Origin: Halogeometricum limi
Lineage (GTDB): Archaea > Halobacteriota > Halobacteria > Halobacteriales > Haloferacaceae
Direction of reading: 5' to 3'
Assembly: GCF_900115785.1 (NCBI RefSeq)
Contig: NZ_FOYS01000001.1
Coordinates: 811,582 to 875,581, forward strand
Length of the DNA stretch: 64,000 nucleotides
The translations under genes were made by a program, and so were the position numbers. This document shows, one piece after another, positions 8,636-17,579 of the stretch. Numbering within the stretch: position 1 is the first letter of the stretch; every line of letters begins with the position of its first letter. The notes beneath the pieces are model-generated. The model ran no database searches. It was not told where the DNA came from and was given only the letters and a program-made list of their open reading frames with translations.

Positions 8636-11600
8636 ATGCACATCAAAGAGCTCGTCCTTGACGGTTTCAAGAGCTTCGGGCGCAAAACCCGAATTCCGTT
8701 CTACGAGGACTTCACGGTGGTCACCGGCCCCAACGGGTCCGGAAAGTCGAACATCATCGACGGCGTGTTGTTCGCGCTCGGTCTCGCGCGCACGCGAGGT
8801 ATCCGAGCGGAGAAACTGACGGACCTCATCTACAACCCCGGCCACGCCGACGAGTCCGGGGGCGGGACCGGCGGCACCAAAGAGGCCAGCGTCACCGTCG
8901 TCCTCGACAACTCCGACGGCAAACTGGACCGCTCGCAGGTTGTCAACGCCGCCGGCAGCGACAACGTCGGCGACGTCTCCGAGATACGCGTCAAGCGCCG
9001 CGTGAAAGAGACCGACGACAACTACTACTCGTACTACTACCTGAACGGTCGCTCCTGCAACCTCTCGGACATCCAGGACCTCCTCGCGCAGGCCGGTATC
9101 ACTCCCGAGGGCTACAACGTCGTCATGCAGGGCGACGTGACCGAGATAATCAACATGACGCCCTACCAGCGACGGGGCATCATCGACGAGATAGCCGGCG
9201 TCGCGGAGTTCGACGCGAAGAAGGAGGACGCCTTCGGCGAACTCGACGCCGTCGAGGAACGCATCGACGAGGCCGACCTCAGAATCGAGGAGAAGCAGGC
9301 CCGCCTCGACCAACTCGAAGACGAACGCGAGACGGCGCTGAAGTACCAGTCGCTCCGCGAAGAGAAAGAGGAGTACGAGGGCTTCCTGAAGGCGGCCGAA
9401 CTCGAAGAGAAACGCGCCGACAGAGAGAAGACCGAGGCGAGAGCCGAGAAGAAGGAGACGAAACTCGAATCGCTCCGCGAGGAACTCGACAGGCGGCAGG
9501 GGAGAGTCTCCCGTCTCGACGCCGAACTGGAGGAGCTCTCGAAGGAGATAGAGCGGAAGGGCGAAGACGAGCAACTCCGCATCAAATCGGAGATAGAGTC
9601 GGTCAAAGGCGAAATCGACCGACTGGAGAACGCCATCGAGGCGGCCGAAGACCGAATCGACGAGGCCGAGACCGAACGTCGAAAGGCGTTCGTCGAACTC
9701 GACCGCAAGCAGGAGAAGATAGACGACGTCGAAGACGACATCCGCGCGGTCAAAGTGGAGAAAGCGTCGGTCAAATCCGAGATACAGTCTGAGCAGACCG
9801 AACTCGCCGAAGTCGAAGCCGAGATAGCGAGCGTCGACACGGAGTTCGACGAACTCAAAGACGAACTCGCCGCGAAGAAAAGCGAGTTGGAAGAACTGAA
9901 GACCGAGAAGAACGACCTCCAACGCGAGAAAGACCGCCTCTTGGACGACACGCGTCGCCGCTCTACCGAGATTTCGGAGACGCAGTCGAAGGTGGCGGAG
10001 GTTCGAGAGGAGATTCCGGACCTGAAGGCGAAACTGTCGGACCTCCACTCGGAACTCGACAAGGCAGAGAAGAACAAACGGAAGATAGACGGTGTCATCG
10101 AGGGCCTCCGCGAGGACCGCTCGGACCGCAAAGACGACCTCTCGGAGGTCGAAGACGACCTGCGGGCCAAGCAGTCCGAGTACGCCGAACTCGAAGCGCG
10201 CGCCGGGAAAGACGGGGACAGTTCGTGGCCGCGCGCGGTCACGACCATCCTCAACGCCGGACTGTCCGGCGTCCACGGCACCGTCGGTGACCTCGGGTCC
10301 GTCCCCGGCGAGTACGCCACCGCCTGTGAGACGGCCGCCGGCGGGCGTCTCGCGCACGTCGTCGTCGACGACGACGGCGTCGGGTCGTCCTGTATCGACT
10401 ACCTGAAGTCTCGAAACGCGGGCCGAGCGACGTTCCTACCCATCACGAAGATGGACGACCGGGGCCTGCCGCGGAAACCGAACGACCCCGGCGTCGTCGA
10501 CTTCGCGCGCAACATCGTGGAGTACGACTCCCGGTACGAACCCATCTTCTCGTACGTTCTCGGGTCGACGCTCGTCGTCGAGGACATGGAGACCGCTCGG
10601 TCGTTGATGGGCGACTACCGGATGGTGACGCTCGACGGCGACTTGGTCGAACGCTCCGGAGCGATGACCGGCGGGTCGGGCGGCGGGTCTCGCTACTCGT
10701 TCTCGAAGTCCGGGTCGGGCCGCCTCGAACGCCTCGCCGTCGAAATCTCCTCGCTGGAGGACGACCGCCGCGAGATTCAAGACGAGATTCGCGAGATAGA
10801 GTCCACGCTCGACGACGCCCGCGAGAAGGCGTCGGACGCCGCCGACCGCGTTCGGTCTGTCGAGGGCGACATCGAACGCGCCGAGGCCGACGTGGCGGAG
10901 GCCGAAGACGAAATCGAGCGACTCGAAGCTCGTATCGACGAACTCCGCGAGAAGCGCGGCGACGTGGACGACGAGATGCAGTCGCTGGATGCGGACATCG
11001 AGTCCGTCGACGCCGATATCGACGCGGTGCAGTCCGACATCGACGAGTTGGAGGCGGAGTTGGCCGACTCCGAGATTCCCGAACTGACGGCGAAGGCCGA
11101 CGAGATTCGCGCGACCATCGACGAGAAGGAAGACCGGATGGACGAACTCGACGGCCGCCTCAACGAACGGCAACTGGAGAAACAGTACGCCGAGGAGGCC
11201 ATCGAGGACCTGAACGAGACGGTCGAAACCGCCCAAGAGCGGAAGGCGGACGCCCGCGACACCATCCGCGAGAAAGAGGAGAAAATCGAGGAGAAAGAGG
11301 CGGTCCTCGACGAGAAACGCGAGGCCGTCTCCGACCTCGAAGCGGAACTGACGGAACTGAAAGCCGAACGCGAGGAACTCCGCGAAGACGTGCGCGAGGC
11401 GAAGGCCGAACGCGACGAGCAACGCGACGAGGTGGACCGGGTGGCGTCGCAGGCCGAGAGCCTCAGAGAGAGCGCCGAACGCCTCGCGTGGGAGATAGAC
11501 GAACTGGAGTCGGAAGTCGGCGACTACGACCCCGAGGCGATTCCGGACCACGACGAGGTCCAAGAGAACATCCAGCGACTGACGGGCAAGATGGAAGCGC

Positions 11601-12229
11601 TCGAACCCGTCAACATGCTCGCCATCGACGAGTACGACGAGGTGCAGGCCGACGTCGAGGAGATGCAGGAACGCCGCGACGTCCTCGTCGAAGAGCGAGA
11701 CGGTATCGAGGAGCGAATCGACCAGTTCGAAGCGCAGAAGAAGGAGACGTTCATGGCGGCGTTCGACGCCATCAACGACAACTTCACCGACATCTTCGAG
11801 CGACTCTCCGACGGGACGGGCGACCTGCACTTAGAGAACCCCGAGGACCCGTTCGAGGAGGGGTTGACGATGAAGGCGCAACCGGGCGACAAACCCATCC
11901 AGCGACTCGACGCGATGTCCGGCGGGGAGAAGTCGCTCACGGCGCTGGCGTTCGTGTTCGCCATCCAGCGACACAACCCCGCGCCGTTCTACGCGCTGGA
12001 CGAGGTGGACGCCTTCCTCGACGCCGCCAACGCCGAACGCGTCGGCGAGATGGTCGACGACTTGGCGGGCCGCGCGCAGTTCGTCGTCGTCTCGCATCGC
12101 TCGGCCCTCTTAGAGCGGTCCGAACGCGTCATCGGCGTCACGATGCAGGGCGACAACGTCAGCGCCGTGACCGGCATCCAACTCGGAGACGAGAGCGACG
12201 CCGACGAGGAGGTGCCGGCGGATGACTGA
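8636..12229 (+). CDS. smc: Chromosome segregation ATPase SMC
   Basis: A 1197-residue SMC with every expected part. Walker A is GPNGSGKSN (~residues 32-40), and long coiled coils run from ~170 to 520 and ~680 to 1010. The hinge spans ~525-675 (ILNAGLSGVHGTVGDL, ending near MTGGSGGGSRYSFS). The ABC signature is LDAMSGGEKSLTAL (~1090) and Walker B is FYALDEVDAFLD (~1117). It forms the ring-shaped condensin-like complex that organises the chromosome. Its stop overlaps the scpA start by 8 bp (ATGACTGA), so the two are translationally coupled. Confidence 0.97.
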   Translation: MHIKELVLDGFKSFGRKTRIPFYEDFTVVTGPNGSGKSNIIDGVLFALGLARTRGIRAEKLTDLIYNPGHADESGGGTGGTKEASVTVVLDNSDGKLDRSQVVNAAGSDNVGDVSEIRVKRRVKETDDNYYSYYYLNGRSCNLSDIQDLLAQAGITPEGYNVVMQGDVTEIINMTPYQRRGIIDEIAGVAEFDAKKEDAFGELDAVEERIDEADLRIEEKQARLDQLEDERETALKYQSLREEKEEYEGFLKAAELEEKRADREKTEARAEKKETKLESLREELDRRQGRVSRLDAELEELSKEIERKGEDEQLRIKSEIESVKGEIDRLENAIEAAEDRIDEAETERRKAFVELDRKQEKIDDVEDDIRAVKVEKASVKSEIQSEQTELAEVEAEIASVDTEFDELKDELAAKKSELEELKTEKNDLQREKDRLLDDTRRRSTEISETQSKVAEVREEIPDLKAKLSDLHSELDKAEKNKRKIDGVIEGLREDRSDRKDDLSEVEDDLRAKQSEYAELEARAGKDGDSSWPRAVTTILNAGLSGVHGTVGDLGSVPGEYATACETAAGGRLAHVVVDDDGVGSSCIDYLKSRNAGRATFLPITKMDDRGLPRKPNDPGVVDFARNIVEYDSRYEPIFSYVLGSTLVVEDMETARSLMGDYRMVTLDGDLVERSGAMTGGSGGGSRYSFSKSGSGRLERLAVEISSLEDDRREIQDEIREIESTLDDAREKASDAADRVRSVEGDIERAEADVAEAEDEIERLEARIDELREKRGDVDDEMQSLDADIESVDADIDAVQSDIDELEAELADSEIPELTAKADEIRATIDEKEDRMDELDGRLNERQLEKQYAEEAIEDLNETVETAQERKADARDTIREKEEKIEEKEAVLDEKREAVSDLEAELTELKAEREELREDVREAKAERDEQRDEVDRVASQAESLRESAERLAWEIDELESEVGDYDPEAIPDHDEVQENIQRLTGKMEALEPVNMLAIDEYDEVQADVEEMQERRDVLVEERDGIEERIDQFEAQKKETFMAAFDAINDNFTDIFERLSDGTGDLHLENPEDPFEEGLTMKAQPGDKPIQRLDAMSGGEKSLTALAFVFAIQRHNPAPFYALDEVDAFLDAANAERVGEMVDDLAGRAQFVVVSHRSALLERSERVIGVTMQGDNVSAVTGIQLGDESDADEEVPADD

Positions 12230-13160
12230 GGACGTGACCGCCCGCGAGGCGGTCATTCCCGACGGCGTCGACGCCCCGAGCGACGACGACGAAGTCGAAC
12301 CCGTCGAACTCCTCGTCCAACTCGCCGAAGAGGGCGAGATAGACCCGTGGGACATCGACGTCGTGGACGTGACCGACGCGTTCCTCGACCGTCTCGACGC
12401 GACGGACCTGCGGACGTCCGGGCGCGCCCTGTTCTACGCGTCGGTCCTCCTGCGGATGAAGTCCGACGCCCTGTTGGAACCGGACGCAGAGGAGGAGGAC
12501 CCGGAACTCGAACCGTGGGAGATGGCGCTCGAAGGCGGCGGCGAGATGGCCGGCGGCGACGAGGGCGGCGCGCCCGGATTCGACCCGGTGGACGCTCTCG
12601 AAGCCGAGATGGACCGCCGTCTGGAGCGAAAGCAGGCCCGCGGCTCGCCCGAGACGCTGGACGAACTCGTCCGGGAACTCCGCGAGGCCGAACGCGAGTC
12701 GTGGTGGAAGCGCCGTCGGCAGTACGACACCTCCGATTCGCCGCGCGGGTATCGCCGCGGGACGCAGACGCTCGACTACCGGACGGCCGACGACTTCCGC
12801 GCGGACGACGAACCCACCGCCGCGGACGTGACGGGGACGGCCCACACAGAAGACATCGAGTCGACCATCGACGACGTGGAGGCGGTGCTCCGCGAGCAGT
12901 ACGAGAACGGCCGCAAGGAGGTGCTGTACGCGGAGATTCGCTCGACGGCGGCGACGCCGGTGACGACGTACCTCGCGCTCCTGTTTCTCTCGCACCGAAG
13001 CACCGTCCGTCTCCAACAGGACGACCTGTTCGGCGACCTGTGGGTACAGGACCCCGCACAGGTGGAGGCGGAATCGGAGGCGGACGGCGAGTCGGACGAC
13101 GACGCGGCGGGCGAGTCGGACGAGGACGGAGAAGAGGCGGTCGAAGCGATAGCGGACTGA
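12222..13160 (+). CDS. scpA: Segregation and condensation protein A (kleisin)
   Basis: A 312-residue kleisin partner of SMC. The N-terminal helical segment PVELLVQLAEEGEIDPWDIDV is the conserved ScpA SMC-neck-binding part. The C-terminus has a winged-helix-like segment (TTYLALLFLSHRSTVRLQQDDLFGDLWVQ) and then an acidic tail. The middle (~residues 80-220) is acidic and variable. Its start codon lies inside the end of smc. No scpB follows; the next gene is convergent and unrelated. Confidence 0.93.
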   Translation: MTEDVTAREAVIPDGVDAPSDDDEVEPVELLVQLAEEGEIDPWDIDVVDVTDAFLDRLDATDLRTSGRALFYASVLLRMKSDALLEPDAEEEDPELEPWEMALEGGGEMAGGDEGGAPGFDPVDALEAEMDRRLERKQARGSPETLDELVRELREAERESWWKRRRQYDTSDSPRGYRRGTQTLDYRTADDFRADDEPTAADVTGTAHTEDIESTIDDVEAVLREQYENGRKEVLYAEIRSTAATPVTTYLALLFLSHRSTVRLQQDDLFGDLWVQDPAQVEAESEADGESDDDAAGESDEDGEEAVEAIAD

Positions 13161-13176
13161 ATCGGGCGAAGGGCCG

Positions 13177-14424
13177 TTACAGGTCGCCGTTCACCGCGCC
13201 GGCGACGTCCGCCCGCGAGAACAACCGTTCCTCTTCGGGAATCTCGGGGTACGGTTCGCCGTCGGTGTACTCCGGCCACTCGCCGAACTGCTCCGGATAG
13301 AGTTGCTTTGCGCCCATCTCTAACTGGAACAGGTTCATGATAGGTCCCTGATAGCGCATCCCGGCGGGGTAGACGCGTCCCTCCTCGACGGCCGTCAGTT
13401 GGCTCCCGACGGGGTGGTCTCTCAGCGCGGACATCGTCTCTTCCATGCTGTAGTTCGGCGTCATCCCCCAGAGGTGGAGGATGACGTCCGGGTCCGCTTC
13501 TGCCAGGGCCTCGAAGTCGACGGTACCCCACAGACCGCTCCAGTTCTGGTCTGCGAACGCGTCCGTCGCACCCAGCGGTCGGGTGTCGGCCAGCCAGTAC
13601 CCCGGTTCGTTCAGGTGGTACGTCCAGAACGTCTCGTTCCCCGCGGAGTAGGTTGCGCGAACGGCCGTCGGCCGGTCTTCCTTCGGCGGGAGGTTCGACC
13701 GGATAGTCGAGACGAGGTCCTCGTGGACCGCGCGCAGTGCCTCGTACCGTTCTCGCTCTCGGAACACGTCGGCGACGTGCCCGAACATGTCCCACAGCGT
13801 GTAGTAGTCGTAGCCGTCGCGGTAGCCCTCGGGCGGCGACCCGTTCGTTCCGCTGTAGAAGTTGCCGAACCACGGGGCGACCTGTGCGCCGAGTTCGTCC
13901 GCGTCGGCGGCGTCCCACCCTTCCTGCGTCGACACCCACGCGGGGTCTGCGAGGTGGACGTCGCTGTCGAGTTCGAAGAGCATCTCCTTTCCTAGTCCGT
14001 CCGCAAGCGGGTCGACGAGGCCCTCCCAGTCGAAGGAGACGCCGTCCAGACGCTCGTAGTAGTGATTCATCGTCGTCCCCGACATCTCGGGGACGTACAC
14101 CGCGTTCAGGGCGTCGCCGTGGCCGAGGGCGACGGCCATATCGGCGTACTGGGGGAACACCGCGAACACGTCCTCCGGAACGGCGTCGAACGTCACCTCA
14201 CCCATCGGTCGCATCGACGCGGTGTAGGACTCCTGCGTGTCCGTTTCGGTGTCCGTTTCGTTCGTCGTCTCCGCCTCTGTCGTCGTCTCCGTGCCCGTCG
14301 AATCGGTCGAACTCGACTGGCCCGCGGACGCGTCGGTGTCGCCGGAACACCCGGCGACGAGTCCCGCGGCGGCGACTGCGCTCGCCCGCTTCAGATACGT
14401 CCGTCGAGTCGGTGTGTCTCTCAT
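13177..14424 (-). CDS. ABC transporter substrate-binding lipoprotein, iron/siderophore type
   Basis: A 415-residue exported binding protein. The N-terminus has a twin-arginine motif (TRRTYLKR), a hydrophobic stretch and a lipobox (AAGLVAGCS), so it is a Tat-exported lipoprotein. A Thr/Glu/Asp-rich linker (~30-65) leads into a periplasmic-binding fold resembling TroA/FhuD-like proteins (DVFAVFPQYADMAVALG, ADPDVILHLWG, AVEEGRVYPAGMRY). No permease or ATPase is adjacent. A palindrome matching the haloarchaeal DtxR-type iron operator sits 4 bp before the start codon, which supports iron-regulated expression. The exact ligand is not known. Confidence 0.85.
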   Translation of the reverse strand: MRDTPTRRTYLKRASAVAAAGLVAGCSGDTDASAGQSSSTDSTGTETTTEAETTNETDTETDTQESYTASMRPMGEVTFDAVPEDVFAVFPQYADMAVALGHGDALNAVYVPEMSGTTMNHYYERLDGVSFDWEGLVDPLADGLGKEMLFELDSDVHLADPAWVSTQEGWDAADADELGAQVAPWFGNFYSGTNGSPPEGYRDGYDYYTLWDMFGHVADVFRERERYEALRAVHEDLVSTIRSNLPPKEDRPTAVRATYSAGNETFWTYHLNEPGYWLADTRPLGATDAFADQNWSGLWGTVDFEALAEADPDVILHLWGMTPNYSMEETMSALRDHPVGSQLTAVEEGRVYPAGMRYQGPIMNLFQLEMGAKQLYPEQFGEWPEYTDGEPYPEIPEEERLFSRADVAGAVNGDL

Positions 14425-14428
14425 CTGT

Positions 14429-14444
14429 TTTAGGCAAACCTAAA
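14429..14444. promoter_or_regulatory. DtxR/Idr-type iron operator
   Basis: The 16-bp palindrome TTTAGGCAAACCTAAA has perfect 6-bp arms and a 4-bp centre. It matches the TTAGGnnnnCCTAA-type site bound by DtxR-family regulators (SirR/Idr) in haloarchaea. It ends 4 bp before the ATG of the iron-type binding protein gene (minus strand), so bound repressor would cover the transcription start. A half-site (TTAGG on the minus strand) lies about 30 bp further upstream. Confidence 0.75.
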
Positions 14445-14511
14445 CAAGTGCAAAGAGGTTTCGATTCGCCTAACAGAACCGGGGCGGACGCGTGGCGTCC
14501 GCAGTCGCCTC

Positions 14512-15372
14512 TCAGTCGACGTACTCGCCGATGAGGGGTTCGAGGTCCGTCTTCACCTGGGGGTCGATGGCGTCGTCGGGGGTGTTGATGGTCCCGTCCA
14601 GCGAGGTGTGACAGTCGCACTCGTGGTCTTCGGGGATGGCCTCGATGGCCGCACGGACCGTCTCTTTGATGGCCGTCTCGTTCTTCGCGGCGTTCTTCAG
14701 CACCTCTTCGAGGGTGACTTCGCTGTCTTCGTTCCAGACGTCGTAGTCGGTGACGCCCGTCACCGTCGCGTACGCCATCTCGGCCTCGCGGGCCAGTTTC
14801 GCCTCAGGGATAGTCGTCATCCCGACGACGTCCCATCCCTGCGCCCGGTAGAACTCGCTCTCGGCGCGCGTGGAGTACTGGGGGCCTTCGATGCAGACGT
14901 AGGTCCCGCCGCGAACCACTTTCGCGTCCGTCGCGGACTCGGCGGCGTCGGTCAGAATCTCGACCAACTCCTCGCAGTAGGGGTCGGCGAACGGTTGGTG
15001 GACGACGACGCCCTCGTCGAAGAACGTCAGGTCGCGGCGCTTCGTCCGGTCGTATATCTGGTCGGGAATCACGAGCGTCTGCGGCGGCAGGTCCTCGCGG
15101 AGGCTCCCGACGGCGTTCGACGCGAGGACGTGCGTGACGCCCATCTCCTTCAGCGCGTAGATGTTCGCGCGGTAGGGGAGCGTCGTCGGCGACCGCTGGT
15201 GGTCCGGGCCGTGGCGGGGGACGAAGACGACTTCACGGCCGGTGTCACCGAACTCGCCCACCGTGAGAGGGGCGGAGGGGTCGCCGAACGGCGTCTCGAC
15301 GTCGACTGTGCGCGTGTCTCGAAGCGGCAGGGCCTCGTAGATTCCACTGCCACCGATGAATCCGATGGTCAT
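14512..15372 (-). CDS. mtnP: S-methyl-5'-thioadenosine phosphorylase
   Basis: A 286-residue purine nucleoside phosphorylase of the MTAP family. It splits methylthioadenosine with phosphate into adenine and methylthioribose-1-phosphate. Motifs are GGSGIYEAL at the N-terminus, the phosphate-site PRHGPDHQ, EGPQYSTRAESEFYR, and GMTTIPEAKLAREAEM (substrate site). Length is normal. A GTG three codons upstream is an alternative start. It lies 46 bp after an AEC transporter gene on the same strand, and a phosphoribosyltransferase is further upstream, which suggests adenine salvage. Confidence 0.93.
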   Translation of the reverse strand: MTIGFIGGSGIYEALPLRDTRTVDVETPFGDPSAPLTVGEFGDTGREVVFVPRHGPDHQRSPTTLPYRANIYALKEMGVTHVLASNAVGSLREDLPPQTLVIPDQIYDRTKRRDLTFFDEGVVVHQPFADPYCEELVEILTDAAESATDAKVVRGGTYVCIEGPQYSTRAESEFYRAQGWDVVGMTTIPEAKLAREAEMAYATVTGVTDYDVWNEDSEVTLEEVLKNAAKNETAIKETVRAAIEAIPEDHECDCHTSLDGTINTPDDAIDPQVKTDLEPLIGEYVD

Positions 15373-15418
15373 ATTTGACACTTCACGCGACGGCAGGTAA
15401 AACGTGGCGAGTTCCGTC

Positions 15419-16375
15419 TCAGAACAGGAACCCCGACTCCAGGACGGCGATGGTCACCGTGAGGAGGGGGATGCTGACGAGGGTGGTGACGAACACCGCC
15501 GTCGAGACGAACTCCGCCAGTGAGACGCCGGCGACTTGGCCCTCAGAGAACTCCGCGACGAGGATGAGGGGGGTGACCGCCGCGGGCATCGCCGTCTCCA
15601 ACACGATGGTCTTCGCGACGGTGGGGTCCGAGAAGCCGACGGCGGTCACGACGCCGACGCCGACGACGGGTGCGACGACCATCTTCAGCGCCGTCACCAC
15701 GCCGACGGTTCGGAGCGTCTCTCCCACGTCGGTCTGAGAGAGTTGGATGCCGAGCATGAGGAGCATCAGCGGAATCGAGGCGTCGCCGACGAGTTTCAGC
15801 GTCACCATCGCCGTCGATTCGGTCGGCGGAGCGACGCCGAAGTAGCGGACGAGAAGCGCCGCGAGGACGGCGTAGACGAGCGGAATCTTGAACACGCGCT
15901 TCACGCCGTCGAGGCCGCCCCGGCCGCCGCCGCGCGAGGCGATGAACACGCCCAGCGTGTAGATGAGGACGCCCTGAACCGACAGGAAGAGGACGGCCGT
16001 CGCCCGACCGGTCTGGCCGAACGCGAAGTTCGAGACGGGGATGCCGTAGTTCCCCGAGTTCGAGAACGCCGACACGAGGACGACGGCGCTCAGTAGCGGG
16101 TCCGTCTCGCCGAGGGCGCGTCCGACGCCCTCGGCGAGGAGAATCATCACCAGGTGGTAGGCGACCACCGCGACGACGACTTGCAGGAGCGTCGACTCGG
16201 CGATGGTCGTCGTCGCGAGACTGTGAAAGACGAGTGCGGGCGCGAGGACGTAGACGACGACGGTGTTCAGCGGGTCGGTCTGGACGTCTTTGACCCGTCC
16301 GAGGACGAAGCCCGCGGCACCGACGGCGAGAATCGGCAGGATGGCGGTCGCGAAGATAGAGAGTACTGAGGCCAC
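15419..16375 (-). CDS. AEC family transporter (auxin efflux carrier fold)
   Basis: A 318-residue membrane protein with about ten hydrophobic helices in two repeats, the normal AEC/PIN-like length. Diagnostic segments are AVGAAGFVLGRV in helix 1, SAFSNSGNYGIPVSNFAFG in the first crossover, and PLMLLMLGIQLS plus METAMPAAVTP-type residues in the second half. AEC members are secondary transporters for organic anions and other small solutes. The substrate cannot be read from sequence. Its place between the phosphoribosyltransferase and mtnP hints at a nucleobase or methylthio compound, as inference only. Confidence 0.87.
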   Translation of the reverse strand: MASVLSIFATAILPILAVGAAGFVLGRVKDVQTDPLNTVVVYVLAPALVFHSLATTTIAESTLLQVVVAVVAYHLVMILLAEGVGRALGETDPLLSAVVLVSAFSNSGNYGIPVSNFAFGQTGRATAVLFLSVQGVLIYTLGVFIASRGGGRGGLDGVKRVFKIPLVYAVLAALLVRYFGVAPPTESTAMVTLKLVGDASIPLMLLMLGIQLSQTDVGETLRTVGVVTALKMVVAPVVGVGVVTAVGFSDPTVAKTIVLETAMPAAVTPLILVAEFSEGQVAGVSLAEFVSTAVFVTTLVSIPLLTVTIAVLESGFLF

Positions 16376-16444
16376 GTTCGAGGATTACGAGCGACCGTCT
16401 CAAGCCCTTCGGAGACGGCGCGGTTTACCGGTGCGGGGGACGGG

Positions 16445-17158
16445 CTACGCGCCGACGCCTTCGTTCTCGACGAGACGCCAGGTCCCCTCGTCGACCGATT
16501 CGATGTAGCCTCGCCGCTCCATCTCGGAGACGACTTCGGGCATCCGGTCGGGTTGGGCAATCTCCATCTCGATGCGGTCCACGTCGTGGAACTCCGCGAG
16601 GTAGTGGCGGATGGCCTCCATGTCGAACGTCTCCTCGTCGGCTTTCTCCATCACGCCCGTCGTGAGGTCTATCATGTCCTCGATGAAGTTCCACGGGTAG
16701 ACGACCCACGCCCACTCTTCGAGGCGTTCGCCGACGAAATCCGGTTCGAACTCGCTCGTCTGGAGGAGTTGGAGGGTCGCGGTCCGAACCTCGCCCGCGC
16801 CGCGTTCGGTCACGTACTCGTGGGCGCGTTCGATAGAACCGCCGGTGTCCGCGATGTCGTCGATGATGAGCACGTCTTTGCCCTCGACGCTGCCTTCCGG
16901 CATCGGGTAGCGCACTTCGGGTTCGTTCGACTTCTGGGCCGTCCCCACGTAGTGCTCCATCTTGAGGCTCGTCAGGTCGTCCATTCCGAGGAAGTCGCAG
17001 ATACATCGACCCGCGAACCACCCGCCGCGCGCGAGTGCGACGACCACGTCGGGGTCGAACTCGGCCGCCTTCACGTGGTCCGAGACGTCGCGGCAGAGCC
17101 CGTAGATATACTCCCAGTTCGTGATGGTACAGTTAAACTCGTCGGGGAGGTCGCCCAT
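16445..17158 (-). CDS. Purine-type phosphoribosyltransferase with winged-helix-like C-terminus
   Basis: A 237-residue protein. Residues ~15-165 are a type I phosphoribosyltransferase with the PRPP-binding motif VLIIDDIADTGGS (~residues 96-108) and the upstream VVALARGGWFAGR loop. The family joins a purine base to PRPP. Xanthine/guanine/hypoxanthine substrates are the usual assignment, but the base is not certain. Residues ~180-237 (AEFHDVDRIEMEIAQ...VVSEMERRGYI...GTWRLVE) look like a winged-helix domain. It heads a minus-strand run with the AEC carrier and mtnP. Confidence 0.85.
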   Translation of the reverse strand: MGDLPDEFNCTITNWEYIYGLCRDVSDHVKAAEFDPDVVVALARGGWFAGRCICDFLGMDDLTSLKMEHYVGTAQKSNEPEVRYPMPEGSVEGKDVLIIDDIADTGGSIERAHEYVTERGAGEVRTATLQLLQTSEFEPDFVGERLEEWAWVVYPWNFIEDMIDLTTGVMEKADEETFDMEAIRHYLAEFHDVDRIEMEIAQPDRMPEVVSEMERRGYIESVDEGTWRLVENEGVGA

Positions 17159-17278
17159 TGACTTCGTTCACCAGTTCGTGAACGGGGCGTAGCCCCCTTT
17201 AACGTGTCCGTCTTCGACGAGGACCCATCAACGCGACAGACAGTCTCGACTGGTCGGGTGGAGCTGTCGCATAGCACG

Positions 17279-17296
17279 CATATATTTTTATAATGC
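17279..17296 (+). promoter_or_regulatory. AT-rich core promoter (TATA box) for the small zinc-protein gene
   Basis: A run of A/T (CATATATTTTTATAATG) lies about 45 bp before the ATG at 17335, placing a transcription start around 17312. The same island could also serve the divergent phosphoribosyltransferase gene, whose start is about 120 bp away. Confidence 0.5.
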
Positions 17297-17334
17297 CGTG
17301 TTGTATGGTAACGTGCAACAAGATGTGACTGCCA

Positions 17335-17490
17335 ATGTACACGTGCAACAACTGTGGTGGCTTCGTAACGCGCGACTTCGTCCGCGTCTTCGGCGACAGC
17401 GACGACGAGGTGTTCGGTTGCCCTTCGTGCATGAACATGCGCGAGGTGATGGAGGGCGGGGCGTCCCGCCCGCAGGTAGCGACCGAGTAA
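17335..17490 (+). CDS. Small two-knuckle zinc-finger protein (51 aa)
   Basis: A 51-residue protein with CNNC (residues 4-7) and CPSC (29-32) knuckles about 21 residues apart, so one zinc ribbon is predicted. It resembles the short haloarchaeal DUF7563-like zinc proteins (from memory, not searched). It has its own AT-rich promoter. It was translated directly: ATG at 17335, TAA at 17488-17490. The function is unknown. Confidence 0.75.
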   Translation: MYTCNNCGGFVTRDFVRVFGDSDDEVFGCPSCMNMREVMEGGASRPQVATE

Positions 17491-17579
17491 CCGACACGTC
17501 GCGTCCGAACCCACCACGACCGCCCTGATAGACGCCCGAACCGCCGGGATTCATACCCGCGAGGTCCGTGGACTCGGCC

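Noticed and set aside
8570..10357. Long minus-strand reading frame (595 codons) opposite smc
   Set aside because: It mirrors the SMC coiled coil; Leu/Val/Phe-rich antisense translation of Glu/Lys/Arg-rich codons is expected in GC-rich DNA.
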